From JAODBJ01 sp963782465 (GTDB taxonomy: Bacteria; Actinomycetota; Acidimicrobiia; IMCC26256; PALSA-610): 64,000 nucleotides of DNA. The DNA is taken from positions 248,001 to 312,000 of the forward strand of contig CAWAJR010000002.1 of the NCBI GenBank assembly GCA_963782465.1, written 5' to 3'. Below are positions 15,970 to 24,800 of this stretch, piece by piece. The stretch's first letter is position 1. Each line of letters starts with the position of its first letter. The notes beneath the pieces are model-generated. The model was given only the letters and a program-made list of their open reading frames with translations. It did no database searches and was not told where the DNA came from. The position numbers and the translations under genes were made by a program.

Positions 15970-18900
15970 ATGACGGACACTGCGCCCCGCCCGAACGCGG
16001 CGGCGCTCGGCGAACTCGGCCCGAACGCGGGTCTCGTCGAGGAGATGTACCGCTTGTACCGCGACAACCCCGAGGCCGTCTCGGCCGGTTGGCGCGATTT
16101 CTTCGCCGACTACGTCCCGCGCGGTTCGGCCGCGACGGCGCCCGCCACGACCCCGCCCGCCACGACCGCGCCGGCCGCCACGACCGCGCCGGCCGCCGCA
16201 CCGGCGGTGACGAAGCCCTCCAACGGTCGCGGCCCCGTCGTGCTCGACGGCGAGACGGCGCGGCCCCTGCGCGGCGCCGCGGCCCGGGTCGTCACCAACA
16301 TGGAGGCGAGCCTCACCGTTCCCACCGCGACGTCGGTGCGGTCGGTCCCGGCCAAGCTGCTCGAGGTCAACCGCCAGATCCTCAACAACCATCTCAGCCG
16401 CACCCGCAGCGGCAAGGTGTCGTTCACGCACCTCATCGGCTTCGCGGTGTTGCGCGCGCTGGCGCGCGTCCCGGCGATGAACGCAAGCTTCGGTGAGATC
16501 GACGGCGCGCCCACGATCGTCCGCCACGACCACGTCAACCTCGGGCTCGCGATCGACCAGCAGAAGTCCGACGGGTCGCGCACGCTCCTCGTGCCCAACA
16601 TCAGGAACGCCGACGGGCTCGACTTCGCCGGGTTCCACGCCGCGTACGAGGAACTCATCCGCAAGGCGCGCAGCAACACGTTGTCACCCGACGACTTTGC
16701 GGGCACGACGGTTTCGATCACGAACCCCGGGATGATCGGCACCGTGCACTCCGTGCCGCGGCTGATGCCCGGGCAGGGTGTGATCGTGGGCGTCGGCTCG
16801 ATCGCGTACCCCACCGAGTACGAAGGCGCCGACCTGCAGACGCTCGCCGATATGGGCGTGTCGAAGATCGTCACGCTGACGAGCACCTACGACCACCGCA
16901 TCATCCAGGGCGCGGAGAGCGGCGAGTTCCTCGCCGCGATCCACAATCTGCTGCTCGGCAACGACGGCTTCTACGACGACGTCTTCGCCAGTTTCGGGAT
17001 GCCGTACGAACCCGCGCGCTGGAGCCAGGACCACCGGCCGCTCGAGGGCACCGCCGACGCGGCCGAGAAGCCGCTCGCCGTCTACCAACTCGTGAACATG
17101 TACCGGGTGAGAGGCCACCTCATCGCGAACCTCGACCCGCTCGCGCTCAAGGAACCGAAGACCCACCCGGAACTCGACCCGAACCACTGGGGTCTTTCCA
17201 TCTGGGACCTCGACCGCGAGTTCCCGACCGTCGGCCTCGCCGGCAAACGTTCCATGAAGCTGCGCGACATCCTCGGTGTGCTGCGCGACGCGTACGCACG
17301 CACCATCGGCGTCGAGTACATGCACATCCAGGAACCCGACCAGAAGGCGTGGATCCAGCAACACGTCGAGGGCGTGTCGATGGAACTCACCGGCGAGGAG
17401 AAGCGCAACGTGCTCGGCGCGCTGAACGCCGCCGAAGCCTTCGAGCGTTTCTTGCACACGAAGTACCTCGGCCAGAAGCGTTTCAGCCTCGAAGGCGCGG
17501 AGACGCTGATCCCGATGCTCAACTTCCTGCTCGACGAATCGGCCACGGCCGGCATCGAGGAAGTCGTGATGGGGATGGCGCACCGCGGCCGCTTGAATGT
17601 CCTCGCGAACGTTGTCGGCAAGTCGTACGGCCAGATCTTCCGGGAGTTCGAAGGCGAGCTCGACCCGAACACGCCGCAGGGCAGCGGAGACGTGAAATAC
17701 CACCTCGGGGCGAGCGGCAAGTACACGTCGCGTTCCGGCACGACGATCGCTGTCACGCTCGCCGCGAACCCGAGCCATCTCGAAGCCGTCGACCCCGTCG
17801 TTGAAGGCATGACGCGGGCGAAGCAGGATCGGCTCGGCGACGCCGAGCGCAATCGTGTCCTGTCGGTGCTCATCCACGGTGATGCCGCATTCGCGGGCCA
17901 GGGTGTGGTCGCCGAAACGTTGAACCTGTCGGAACTGCGGGGCTACGAAGTCGGCGGCACGGTGCACATCGTGGTGAACAACCAGTTGGGGTTCACCACT
18001 GCCCCCGACGTCGCCCGCTCCACCGTGTACGCCACCGACATCGCGAAGGCGGTGCAGGCGCCGATCTTCCACGTGAACGGCGACGACCCCGAAGCCGCAG
18101 TGCGCGTCATCCGGCTCGCCTTCGCGTTCCGCGAAGCGTTCAAGAAGGATGTCGTCGTCGACATGGTGTGCTACCGGCGTTACGGGCACAACGAGGGCGA
18201 CGAGCCGGCGTTCACGCAGCCGCGCATGTACGAGCGCATCGGGAACCGCCGTTCGGTGCGCAAGCTCTACACCGAGACGCTGGTGAACCGCGGCGACCTC
18301 ACCCTGGCCGAGTGCGAGGACGCGCTCGAAGACTTCCGCAAGCGGCTCGAAGACGCTTTCGTCGAGACCCAGCACCACCATGCCCCCGAACCGGAGTGGT
18401 CCGAGCCCGAACCGGAGCGAGTCGGTACGACAGTCGAAACCGGTGTGCCCCGCGACACCTTGCGTGATGTCGTCGACGCGCTCGTCACGATGCCCGAGGG
18501 CTTCCACGTTCACCCGAAACTCGAACGGTTGCTCGGGCAACGCAAGGCCAACTTCGAGCACGACAAGGTCGACTGGGCGCTCGGCGAAGCGCTGGCGTTC
18601 GGCTCGCTCCTCCTCGAAGGCACCCCCGTTCGGGTTGCGGGGCAGGACACGCGTCGGGGCACGTTCAGCCAGCGCCATTCGGTGCTCGTCGACCATGAGA
18701 ACGAGCGCGAGTACACACCGCTCGAGCATCTCGGCGACGAGCAGGCGCCGTTCATGATCTACGACTCCGTGTTGTCGGAGTTCGCGGCGCTCGGCTTCGA
18801 GTACGGCTATTCGGTCGCCGACCGCGACGCCCTGGTGTGCTGGGAAGCGCAGTTCGGCGATTTCGCGAACGGTGCGCAGACCATCATCGACCAGTTCGTC

Positions 18901-19590
18901 GTCGCCGCCGAGGACAAATGGGGCCAGCGCAGTTCCCTCGCGTTGCTCCTCCCGCACGGGTTCGAGGGCCAAGGCCCCGAACACTCGAGCGCCCGCATGG
19001 AGCGCTTCCTCGTGCTGTGCGCCGAGAACAACATGCGGGTCGTGTACCCGAGCACCGCGGCGCAGTACTTCCACGTCTTGCGGCGCCAGATGCACGACGC
19101 GGAGCGCAAACCGCTCGTGGTGTTCACCCCGAAGCGTTACCTGCGCATGCCCGCGACGAGCTCCCCCGTCGACGCCTTCACGGGCGGGTCGTTCCACAAG
19201 ACGCTCCCCGACCCGAACGCCCCCGACCCCGGGTCGGTACGGCGACTCGTCCTGTGCAGCGGCAAGTTCGGTCACGAGTTGATCGCGCATCGCGACAGCG
19301 TCGGTGCGCCGGTCGCGGTGGTCCGGGTGGAGCAGCTGTACCCGTTCCCCGAAGCGGAGATCGGCGCCGCGTGCTTGCGTTATCCGAACGCACGCGAGGT
19401 GGTGTGGGCGCAGGAAGAACCGGCGAACATGGGCGCACGGTCGTTCGTCATGCCCCGCCTGGCGCCGATCGTCGGTGACCACGCTGCGCTGTCGTTCGTT
19501 GCCCGGCCGTCCAGCCCGAGCCCGGCGACGGGAAGCGCCAAGGTGCACGACGTCGAGCACGCGCACCTGCTCGACCAGGCGATGCGCTAA
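15970..19590 (+). CDS. kgd: Multifunctional 2-oxoglutarate decarboxylase/dehydrogenase
   Basis: A 1206-aa TCA-cycle enzyme in which E2-like and E1 activities are fused, as in mycobacterial Kgd and corynebacterial OdhA. The order is: an N-terminal helix segment (NAGLVEEMYRLYRDNPEAV, about 15-45); an Ala/Pro/Thr-rich linker (about 50-80); the succinyltransferase-like domain (about 95-340, catalytic His in STYDHRIIQG); and the thiamin-diphosphate E1 domain from about 340, with VVMGMAHRGRLNVL and GDAAFAGQGVVAETLN. There is no lipoyl domain, so lipoylated DlaT-type E2 must act in trans. The ATG at 15970 is chosen because MTDTAPRPNA precedes the conserved N-terminal segment. Length matches the family (about 1230). 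Confidence 0.96.
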   Translation: MTDTAPRPNAAALGELGPNAGLVEEMYRLYRDNPEAVSAGWRDFFADYVPRGSAATAPATTPPATTAPAATTAPAAAPAVTKPSNGRGPVVLDGETARPLRGAAARVVTNMEASLTVPTATSVRSVPAKLLEVNRQILNNHLSRTRSGKVSFTHLIGFAVLRALARVPAMNASFGEIDGAPTIVRHDHVNLGLAIDQQKSDGSRTLLVPNIRNADGLDFAGFHAAYEELIRKARSNTLSPDDFAGTTVSITNPGMIGTVHSVPRLMPGQGVIVGVGSIAYPTEYEGADLQTLADMGVSKIVTLTSTYDHRIIQGAESGEFLAAIHNLLLGNDGFYDDVFASFGMPYEPARWSQDHRPLEGTADAAEKPLAVYQLVNMYRVRGHLIANLDPLALKEPKTHPELDPNHWGLSIWDLDREFPTVGLAGKRSMKLRDILGVLRDAYARTIGVEYMHIQEPDQKAWIQQHVEGVSMELTGEEKRNVLGALNAAEAFERFLHTKYLGQKRFSLEGAETLIPMLNFLLDESATAGIEEVVMGMAHRGRLNVLANVVGKSYGQIFREFEGELDPNTPQGSGDVKYHLGASGKYTSRSGTTIAVTLAANPSHLEAVDPVVEGMTRAKQDRLGDAERNRVLSVLIHGDAAFAGQGVVAETLNLSELRGYEVGGTVHIVVNNQLGFTTAPDVARSTVYATDIAKAVQAPIFHVNGDDPEAAVRVIRLAFAFREAFKKDVVVDMVCYRRYGHNEGDEPAFTQPRMYERIGNRRSVRKLYTETLVNRGDLTLAECEDALEDFRKRLEDAFVETQHHHAPEPEWSEPEPERVGTTVETGVPRDTLRDVVDALVTMPEGFHVHPKLERLLGQRKANFEHDKVDWALGEALAFGSLLLEGTPVRVAGQDTRRGTFSQRHSVLVDHENEREYTPLEHLGDEQAPFMIYDSVLSEFAALGFEYGYSVADRDALVCWEAQFGDFANGAQTIIDQFVVAAEDKWGQRSSLALLLPHGFEGQGPEHSSARMERFLVLCAENNMRVVYPSTAAQYFHVLRRQMHDAERKPLVVFTPKRYLRMPATSSPVDAFTGGSFHKTLPDPNAPDPGSVRRLVLCSGKFGHELIAHRDSVGAPVAVVRVEQLYPFPEAEIGAACLRYPNAREVVWAQEEPANMGARSFVMPRLAPIVGDHAALSFVARPSSPSPATGSAKVHDVEHAHLLDQAMR

Positions 19591-19660
19591 GCGGCGCAGG
19601 TCACACCGGGCACCGGCGCCGCGAAGTTCCCTCAACCGGGAGTCGGCGGACGCCGAATCA

Positions 19661-19680
19661 CTCTCCGTGGTCACGGAGAG
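19661..19680. other. 20-bp palindrome after kgd
   Basis: CTCTCCGTG-GT-CACGGAGAG has perfect 9-bp arms (19661-19669, 19672-19680). It lies 71 bp after the kgd stop and 33 bp before the next start. It could be a terminator hairpin for kgd or an operator for the DUF1996 operon; the short centre and position near the next start favour an operator. Confidence 0.45.
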
Positions 19681-19712
19681 CCCGTGCCGCGGACATCCGG
19701 GAGGGGACCCTC

Positions 19713-20597
19713 ATGGGCGATGCCCGCAAGCCGGTGCGCGCCCACGCACGGGTCACGCTCGCGCTGGCAGTGCTCCTCGCGACGACGGCGCTGTTCCCGG
19801 CGGCCGCGAGCGCGCACGGCAAGGCACACCTGGGCGCCACGTTCGTGTCACGGTGCGAGTTCAGCCACCGGGCCAACGAAGACCCGATCGTGTTGCCGGG
19901 CCTGCGCCACGTTGGGATGCTCCACGACTTCTTCGGGAACACGACCACCGACGGTGACTCGACGGTTGCGTCGCTCGACGCCGGCGGCACCACGTGCCGC
20001 CGCCACAACGACCGCGCCGCGTACTGGGCACCGACCCTCTACCAGGACGGGACGCTGGTACGGGTCATCGCCGTGCGGGCGTATTACTCGGCCCGGGGCG
20101 CAGCCATCAAGCGCGTCGTGCCGATGCCGACAGGACTCAAGATGGTCGCGGGGTACGACAGTCATGTGGGGTTCGCGTGCCGCAAGGGCATGCAGCCGGG
20201 GGCGACACGTGCGACGCCGCCTGCGTGTGGTGGCCACGGCACGAACTTCATGGCCATCGTGACCTTCCCCGACTGCTGGAACGGGGTCGATCTCGACTCG
20301 GCGGACCACATGAGCCACGTCGCGTACCAGCTCGCGGACGGCTCGTGCCCGAGCGGGTTCCCGGTGCAACTCCCGCGCCTGACCCTGAAGTTCATGTACG
20401 GCCGTATCCGTGCCGGCGGCGGCATCACCGTGTCGACCGGTATGGGCACGGAGGGGTCACCACGCTTGATGCACGCCGACTTCTTCAACGCGTGGGACAA
20501 CACCGAATTGTCGACGTTGGTGCACAACTGCCTGACGGCACGCAAGAACTGTGGTGAGACCGCCGGCGGGACACCGGTCGGCAAGCGAGGAACCTGA
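19713..20597 (+). CDS. Secreted DUF1996-domain protein
   Basis: A 294-aa exported protein. A signal peptide (ALAVLLATTALFPAAASA) is followed at about residue 35 by the DUF1996 domain, recognised by ANEDPIVLPG, the G.LHDFFGN motif and the YWAPTLYQDG motif. The domain contains several conserved cysteines (SRCEFSH, TTCRRHN, FACRKG, FPDCWNG, GSCPSGF) that probably pair. Its function is unknown; similar domains occur in secreted fungal and actinobacterial proteins. A purine-rich GGAGGGG precedes the start. The next gene starts 7 bp after its stop, so it heads a three-gene operon of exported proteins. Confidence 0.85.
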   Translation: MGDARKPVRAHARVTLALAVLLATTALFPAAASAHGKAHLGATFVSRCEFSHRANEDPIVLPGLRHVGMLHDFFGNTTTDGDSTVASLDAGGTTCRRHNDRAAYWAPTLYQDGTLVRVIAVRAYYSARGAAIKRVVPMPTGLKMVAGYDSHVGFACRKGMQPGATRATPPACGGHGTNFMAIVTFPDCWNGVDLDSADHMSHVAYQLADGSCPSGFPVQLPRLTLKFMYGRIRAGGGITVSTGMGTEGSPRLMHADFFNAWDNTELSTLVHNCLTARKNCGETAGGTPVGKRGT

Positions 20598-20604
20598 GCA
20601 ACCC

Positions 20605-21024
20605 ATGACCTACACGACCCTTCCCCCGTTCCCCCCGGTTCCGCCCGAGGTCGAGCCCGAGGCGCCGCCCGCGCCGACGAAACCCGCCCTGGTCGCCATC
20701 GCGATGTTCGTCGCCGTCGTCATCGCGGTCGCCGGCGTCGGCTGGGGCTACACCCAATGGTCGAGCGCCCGCTCGTGGAAGCACCGCTCAACGGTGACCG
20801 AAGCGAACTTCGCGAAGCTGACCGCCCGCACGACGCGCGCCGAAGGCGTCGCGTCGCGCAACGAACGGCTCGCGGCGAAGACACGCGCATCGCTGACCGC
20901 CTCCCAGACGCGAGTCGCCGAACTCGCCAACCAGATCGCCATCACCCGCGACCTGCGCGTGTTGATCTGCGAAGCGGTACCCGACCTCGTCGACCCCTCG
21001 TTGCGATCGGCGATATGCCAATGA
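20605..21024 (+). CDS. Membrane-anchored coiled-coil protein
   Basis: A 139-aa protein: a Pro-rich cytoplasmic N-terminus (LPPFPPVPPEVEPEAPPAPT), one transmembrane helix (ALVAIAMFVAVVIAVAGVGW), and an external alpha-helical coiled coil rich in Lys, Arg, Thr and Ala (about 60-115), ending with two cysteines (LICEAV, SAICQ) that could bridge. It lies 7 bp after the DUF1996 gene and overlaps the next gene by ATGA. I do not recognise a family. It may act as a membrane tether or scaffold for its two exported neighbours, which is inference from context. Confidence 0.7.
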   Translation: MTYTTLPPFPPVPPEVEPEAPPAPTKPALVAIAMFVAVVIAVAGVGWGYTQWSSARSWKHRSTVTEANFAKLTARTTRAEGVASRNERLAAKTRASLTASQTRVAELANQIAITRDLRVLICEAVPDLVDPSLRSAICQ

Positions 21025-21731
21025 ACCGCCGACCGTTCGCGTTCGCGGCCGGTGTGCTCTTCGTGCTCGCGCTCGCGGGCTGCGTGAACCCGCCGCCGCC
21101 CTCGCCACCCGACGTGCCGGCCCGCCCCGCCGACGTCAGCCCCGAGAACGCGAACACGGCACGGCTCGCGGCCGTGCGCGCGTACACGGTGCGGATCCGC
21201 AACCTCGTCTGCGGCAACATCGACGTCGGCACCGGCTGGGCGGTGAACCGGCGCACCATCGTCACCAACCGGCATGTCGTCGCCGGCAGCCACCGGATCG
21301 AGGTGGAGACCTTCGACGGGCAACCACTCGCCGTCGCCTCGGTCGAGCAGGCGGTCGGTCCCGACCTCGCCCTCATCCATCTCGCGCAGGACGCACCGGC
21401 CGTCGCGCCCGGCCTCGCCGCCGGCAACCCGAAGATCGAAACGCCGGTGCACCTCATCGGCTACCCGGGCGGGCTCACCGCCCGCCAGTACAGCGGCGTC
21501 GTGTTGCAGTACGTATCGAAGGACTACCTCGACCCGTCGGGGCCCGTCATGGAGATGAGCGGCAACGCGTTCCCGGGCAACTCCGGGAGCCCGGTCGTGA
21601 ACAACGCCGATCGGGTCGTCGGCGTGACGTACGCCTACCAGCCTTCGAGCGGCTACATCATCGCCGAGCCGTTGTCACGCCTGCGCCCCGTGCTCCACGG
21701 TTCCGGCCTGACGCCGGTCGTTCCCTGCTGA
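21021..21731 (+). CDS. Trypsin-like serine protease lipoprotein
   Basis: A 236-aa surface lipoprotein with a chymotrypsin-fold (S1) protease. The lipobox LAGC has Cys21 as lipid anchor, followed by a Pro-rich spacer. The triad reads His85 (VTNRHVVAG), Asp115 (GPDLALIHL) and Ser188 (FPGNSGSPVV). The HtrA-like spacing but lack of a PDZ domain resembles MarP-type or Esp-like proteases. The ATG at 21021 overlaps the upstream stop; ATG at 21015 is an alternative. Last gene of the secreted three-gene operon, so the coiled-coil and DUF1996 proteins are candidate partners or substrates. Confidence 0.88.
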   Translation: MNRRPFAFAAGVLFVLALAGCVNPPPPSPPDVPARPADVSPENANTARLAAVRAYTVRIRNLVCGNIDVGTGWAVNRRTIVTNRHVVAGSHRIEVETFDGQPLAVASVEQAVGPDLALIHLAQDAPAVAPGLAAGNPKIETPVHLIGYPGGLTARQYSGVVLQYVSKDYLDPSGPVMEMSGNAFPGNSGSPVVNNADRVVGVTYAYQPSSGYIIAEPLSRLRPVLHGSGLTPVVPC

Positions 21732-21959
21732 GGTCGTGAGCCCCGGCTCGATGCGTTCGCGGCGCAGGGCCCGCCAGCCGATGACGCCGACCGCGATGCC
21801 GAACGCGCACGAGATGACCGCGAGCACGATGTGCACCGCCTTGAAGCCGAACCCGTGGTTCGGTGCATGGTCGTGCAGGATGATCCAGACGCGTGTGATC
21901 CACACGTAGAGCGTCCAGATGCAGGTGGCGACGAGAACCTTGGCGGCGCGACGGCTCAT
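21675..21959 (-). CDS. Small two-helix membrane protein
   Basis: A 94-aa protein with two membrane helices (VLVATCIWTLYVWITRVWIILH and VHIVLAVISCAFGIAVGVIGWRAL) separated by a short polar loop (DHAPNHGFGFKA), then a basic cytoplasmic tail. The ATG at 21959 has a TACCCT box 6 nt upstream. Its last 19 codons overlap the 3' end of the convergent protease gene, so the tail may be less constrained. Similar short hypothetical membrane proteins are common in actinobacteria; function unknown. Confidence 0.68.
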   Translation of the reverse strand: MSRRAAKVLVATCIWTLYVWITRVWIILHDHAPNHGFGFKAVHIVLAVISCAFGIAVGVIGWRALRRERIEPGLTTSAGNDRRQAGTVEHGAQA

Positions 21960-21965
21960 GCACCG

Positions 21966-21971
21966 AGGGTA
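21966..21971 (-). promoter_or_regulatory. -10 box for leaderless small membrane protein gene
   Basis: TACCCT on the minus strand, 6 nt before the ATG at 21959. Confidence 0.45.
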
Positions 21972-22037
21972 GGCCCGCGCCTTCCTCGGGGTGGCACCGG
22001 GGTCGGCACGCCGGCACGACGGCCGGTGCGCTTCAGG

Positions 22038-22940
22038 TCAGTGACGCGACGCGACGTCGATCGCGGCGAGACAGCGGTCGACCGCGCCGGGCGATGCCGG
22101 CATCATCGGGAGGCGGAGGTTCGGCGTCGCGATCCGGCCCTGCGCGTGGAGCACACCCTTGAAGACCGCCGGGTTCGGTTCGAGGTAGCCGGCCTGGATG
22201 ACCGGCAGCAACGCTTCGGAATGTGAACGGCCGTCTTCGTGCTTGCCTGCGAGGCCGCATTCGACCATCGCGACGAAACGCTCGGTGCAGACGTGCGACG
22301 CGGCGGCGATCGCGCCCGCGCCGCCCATCATGACCGTGGGATAGATCGCGAGATCGTCGCCCGCGAGCACCTGGAAACCGTCGGGCGCGTTCGCGAGCAG
22401 GCGCATCGTGTCGGCGTCGAGCGGGCCGACCGCTTGCTTCACACCGGCGACGTTGTCGACCTCGGCCAGCGCGAGCATCGTGTCGGCGCCGATCGGTTTT
22501 CCGGTCCGGTACGGGACGTTGTACGCGACGATCGGGACGGGGCTGGCTGCGGCGACGGCACGGTAGTGCGCGAGGACGCCCTCGTCGGAAGGCCGCACGT
22601 AGTAGGGCACCACGACCAGGGCACCCACGACCGCGGGGATGCCGGCCAGCGCGACGGTGGCCGCGACCGTCGTGCGCGTGCTGTTCGTGCCCGTACCGAC
22701 AATGAGCGGTGAGCCGAACGACCTGCAGGCCGAGGAGCATGCTTCGATGACGGCCCGCTTCTCGTCGGCGTCGAGAGCCGGTGCTTCACCGGTCGTGCCG
22801 AGCGCGACGATGCCGCGCGCGCCGGCGCGGAGGTACTCGTGGCAGAGGCGCTCGATCGCATCAACGTCGACGCGGTCGCCGGCGTCGAACGGTGTGACGA
22901 GCGGGACCCATAGCCCGCGGAGGTCGAGGTCGCTGGTCAT
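22038..22940 (-). CDS. dapA: 4-hydroxy-tetrahydrodipicolinate synthase family protein
   Basis: A 300-aa aldolase-fold enzyme that in the classic case condenses pyruvate and aspartate semialdehyde for lysine and diaminopimelate. The residues of true DapA are present: Thr49-Thr50 (ALGTTGEAP), Tyr140 and Arg145 (AYNVPYRTG), and the Schiff-base Lys168 (AGVKQA). The ATG at 22940 is chosen because MTSDLDLRGLWVPLVTPF matches the family start and a TAGGCT box lies 7 nt upstream. It is not in a lysine operon, so another aldolase of the DapA/NAL family is possible, but the residues favour DapA. Confidence 0.88.
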   Translation of the reverse strand: MTSDLDLRGLWVPLVTPFDAGDRVDVDAIERLCHEYLRAGARGIVALGTTGEAPALDADEKRAVIEACSSACRSFGSPLIVGTGTNSTRTTVAATVALAGIPAVVGALVVVPYYVRPSDEGVLAHYRAVAAASPVPIVAYNVPYRTGKPIGADTMLALAEVDNVAGVKQAVGPLDADTMRLLANAPDGFQVLAGDDLAIYPTVMMGGAGAIAAASHVCTERFVAMVECGLAGKHEDGRSHSEALLPVIQAGYLEPNPAVFKGVLHAQGRIATPNLRLPMMPASPGAVDRCLAAIDVASRH

Positions 22941-22947
22941 CGGAACA

Positions 22948-22953
22948 AGCCTA
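22948..22953 (-). promoter_or_regulatory. -10 box for leaderless dapA
   Basis: TAGGCT on the minus strand, 7 nt before the ATG at 22940. The remaining ~180 bp back to the udgB stop hold no gene; short GTTCCGGAAC-type palindromes are the only visible structure. Confidence 0.5.
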
Positions 22954-23131
22954 CTCTCCATCCCCCGTTCGTTCCGGAACTTTGCGAGCAATCCGGGCCG
23001 ATTCCCGGAACGCGAGCGGGTCGAGCGGTACGTTCATTCCAACCGGGCCCTCCGGTGCACCGGTGTTCGCCCACCACTACAGCAGCTCCGGGCCGGCGGT
23101 GGGAACCATCGGGGCTCGCAGTGCCGGCCGC

Positions 23132-23827
23132 TCATTCCGCGCACAGGTCGCGGCAGCGGGCGAGCACGGTGTCGAGCATCGCCGGCGTGAGCTTGCCGGT
23201 GAAGGTGTTCTGCTGGCTCGGGTGGAACGAACCGACGATGGTGAACGGTCCGAGCGCGACTTCGAGGCCGTGCGCGAACGCGGGCCGGCGGCCGGGGAGC
23301 GCAACGCCGGCTGAACGCAGGATCGACCACAAGGCCTGGTACGCGAACGCGCCGAGCACGAGCGCGACCCGGATGTTCGTGAGCAGTTCCAACTCGCGCA
23401 CAAGGTACGGACGGCACTCGTCTCGTTCGGCCGGCGTCGGTTTGTTTGCCGGCGGCGCGCATTTCACCGCCGCCGTGATGAACGCGTCGTGCAGCTCGAG
23501 ACCGTCGTCGCGCGACACCGCGGCCGGCTGGTTCGCGTAGGCGGCTCGGTGCAACGCGGCGAACAGGAAGTCGCCGGAGCGATCACCGGTGAAGACGCGA
23601 CCGGTGCGGTTACCGCCGTGCGCAGCGGGTGCGAGGCCGATCAGCACGAGCCTCGCCGCGGGGTCGCCGAAGCCGGGGACCGGCCGCGCCCAGTAGTGCT
23701 GACCTCGGAACGAGGCCCGCGGTTCACGCGCGACGCGCTCCCGCCATTCGACGAGACGGGGGCAGGCGCGGCACGCCGTCTCCTCCGCTGCAAGCATGCC
23801 GAGCGTGCGCGACTCCGGTGTGGGCAC
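23132..23827 (-). CDS. udgB: Type 5 uracil-DNA glycosylase (UdgB)
   Basis: A 231-aa DNA repair enzyme of UDG family 5, which removes uracil and some deaminated purines. Iron-sulfur ligand cysteines are present: CxxC in ACRACPRLVEW near the N-terminus, then VKCAPP and DECRPYL. The active-site loop reads IGLAPAAHGGNRTGR followed by FTGDRSGDFL, and the C-terminal motif is GSFHPSQQNT. The GTG at 23827 is 6 nt after a TACGGT box; ATG at 23797 is an alternative internal start. It is divergent from a lipid kinase gene with only 49 bp between start codons. Confidence 0.92.
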   Translation of the reverse strand: MPTPESRTLGMLAAEETACRACPRLVEWRERVAREPRASFRGQHYWARPVPGFGDPAARLVLIGLAPAAHGGNRTGRVFTGDRSGDFLFAALHRAAYANQPAAVSRDDGLELHDAFITAAVKCAPPANKPTPAERDECRPYLVRELELLTNIRVALVLGAFAYQALWSILRSAGVALPGRRPAFAHGLEVALGPFTIVGSFHPSQQNTFTGKLTPAMLDTVLARCRDLCAE

Positions 23828-23833
23828 CACCCG

Positions 23834-23868
23834 ACCGTAGTGGCGCCGATACGAGGCCCCAGTACGCT
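23834..23868. promoter_or_regulatory. Back-to-back leaderless promoters of udgB and lipid kinase
   Basis: Minus-strand TACGGT (23839-23834) lies 6 nt before the udgB GTG. Plus-strand TACGCT (23863-23868) lies 8 nt before the kinase GTG. The two -10 boxes are only 23 bp apart, so the polymerases would compete for the same DNA. Confidence 0.55.
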
Positions 23869-23876
23869 GCGCCGCC

Positions 23877-24797
23877 GTGCGCGTGCTGCTGCTGGTGAAC
23901 GCGACCGCGTCGTCGGTCACCGCGCGCAAGAGGGTGATGGTCCGCAAGGAGTTGAGCACACGCCACGACGTCGAGGTCGCCGAGACCTCGCGCCGCGGGC
24001 ACGCGACCCGGCTCGCGCACGCCGCCGCGAACGACGGTTTCGACGTCGTCGCAGTTCTCGCGGGCGACGGCACCCTCAACGAAGCGGCCGACGGCCTCGC
24101 CGGAACCGCGACCGCGCTCGCCCCCTTGCCGGGCGGATCGACGAATGTGTACGCAAAGAGCCTCGGCATCCCGAACGACCTCACCGCCGCGACCAGCGCC
24201 CTGCTGGCGTCGCTCGAGAAGCGATCGTTCCACCGGGTCGGCGTCGGCGTCGCGAACGGTCGGCGTTTCCTCTTCAACTGCGGCGTCGGTTTCGACGCCG
24301 CAGTCATCCGGCGCGTCGAACGCTACGGCGAGTTGAAGCGGTACGCCTCGCACCCGTTGCACGTCGTCGCGGCGTTCGAAACGTGGTTCCGTCACTACGA
24401 CCATCACGAACCCCGCTTCGACATCGTCGTCGGCGATGACGGCACCGACCGGATCGACGGCTGCTACTTCGCGATCATCACCAAGACGACGCCGTACACA
24501 TTCCTCGGCCCGCGCCCGCTCAACGTCGCGCCCGAGGCCACGATCGACACACCGCTTTCGATCACCGCGTTCCAGCGCTTCGACCCGCTCACCTTGATCG
24601 GTGCGGCCGCGTCGGCGATGCGCGCGCACAAGTACATCGAACGCCGCCGAGGCATCGTCCACCGGGCGGGTGTCGAGCGTTGCACCGTGCTCGGCGCGAC
24701 CGACTTCCCCTACCAGGTCGACGGCGACGACCTCGGCGATACGGCGCGTCTCGACGTCTCGTACGAGCGCGACGTCGTCACCGTCGTGGTGCCCTGA
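23877..24797 (+). CDS. Diacylglycerol kinase-family lipid kinase
   Basis: A 306-aa cytosolic or membrane-associated kinase of the DAGK/YegS/sphingosine-kinase family that phosphorylates a lipid hydroxyl with ATP. It shows the nucleotide-binding motif VLAGDGTLNEAADG (about 61-74; canonical GGDGT with Ala for the first Gly), the PLPGGSTNVYAKSLG loop, and FNCGVGFDAAVIRRVE in the second domain. Start GTG at 23877. The lipid substrate (diacylglycerol, phosphatidylinositol precursor or other) cannot be fixed. It is followed in convergence by a glycerophosphodiesterase gene, giving a small lipid-turnover neighbourhood. Confidence 0.88.
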   Translation: MRVLLLVNATASSVTARKRVMVRKELSTRHDVEVAETSRRGHATRLAHAAANDGFDVVAVLAGDGTLNEAADGLAGTATALAPLPGGSTNVYAKSLGIPNDLTAATSALLASLEKRSFHRVGVGVANGRRFLFNCGVGFDAAVIRRVERYGELKRYASHPLHVVAAFETWFRHYDHHEPRFDIVVGDDGTDRIDGCYFAIITKTTPYTFLGPRPLNVAPEATIDTPLSITAFQRFDPLTLIGAAASAMRAHKYIERRRGIVHRAGVERCTVLGATDFPYQVDGDDLGDTARLDVSYERDVVTVVVP

Positions 24798-24800
24798 GCC

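Noticed and set aside
16130..16210. Short direct repeats that could be a small CRISPR-like or tandem array
   Set aside because: They encode the Ala/Pro/Thr linker of Kgd and stay in frame; no spacers are present.
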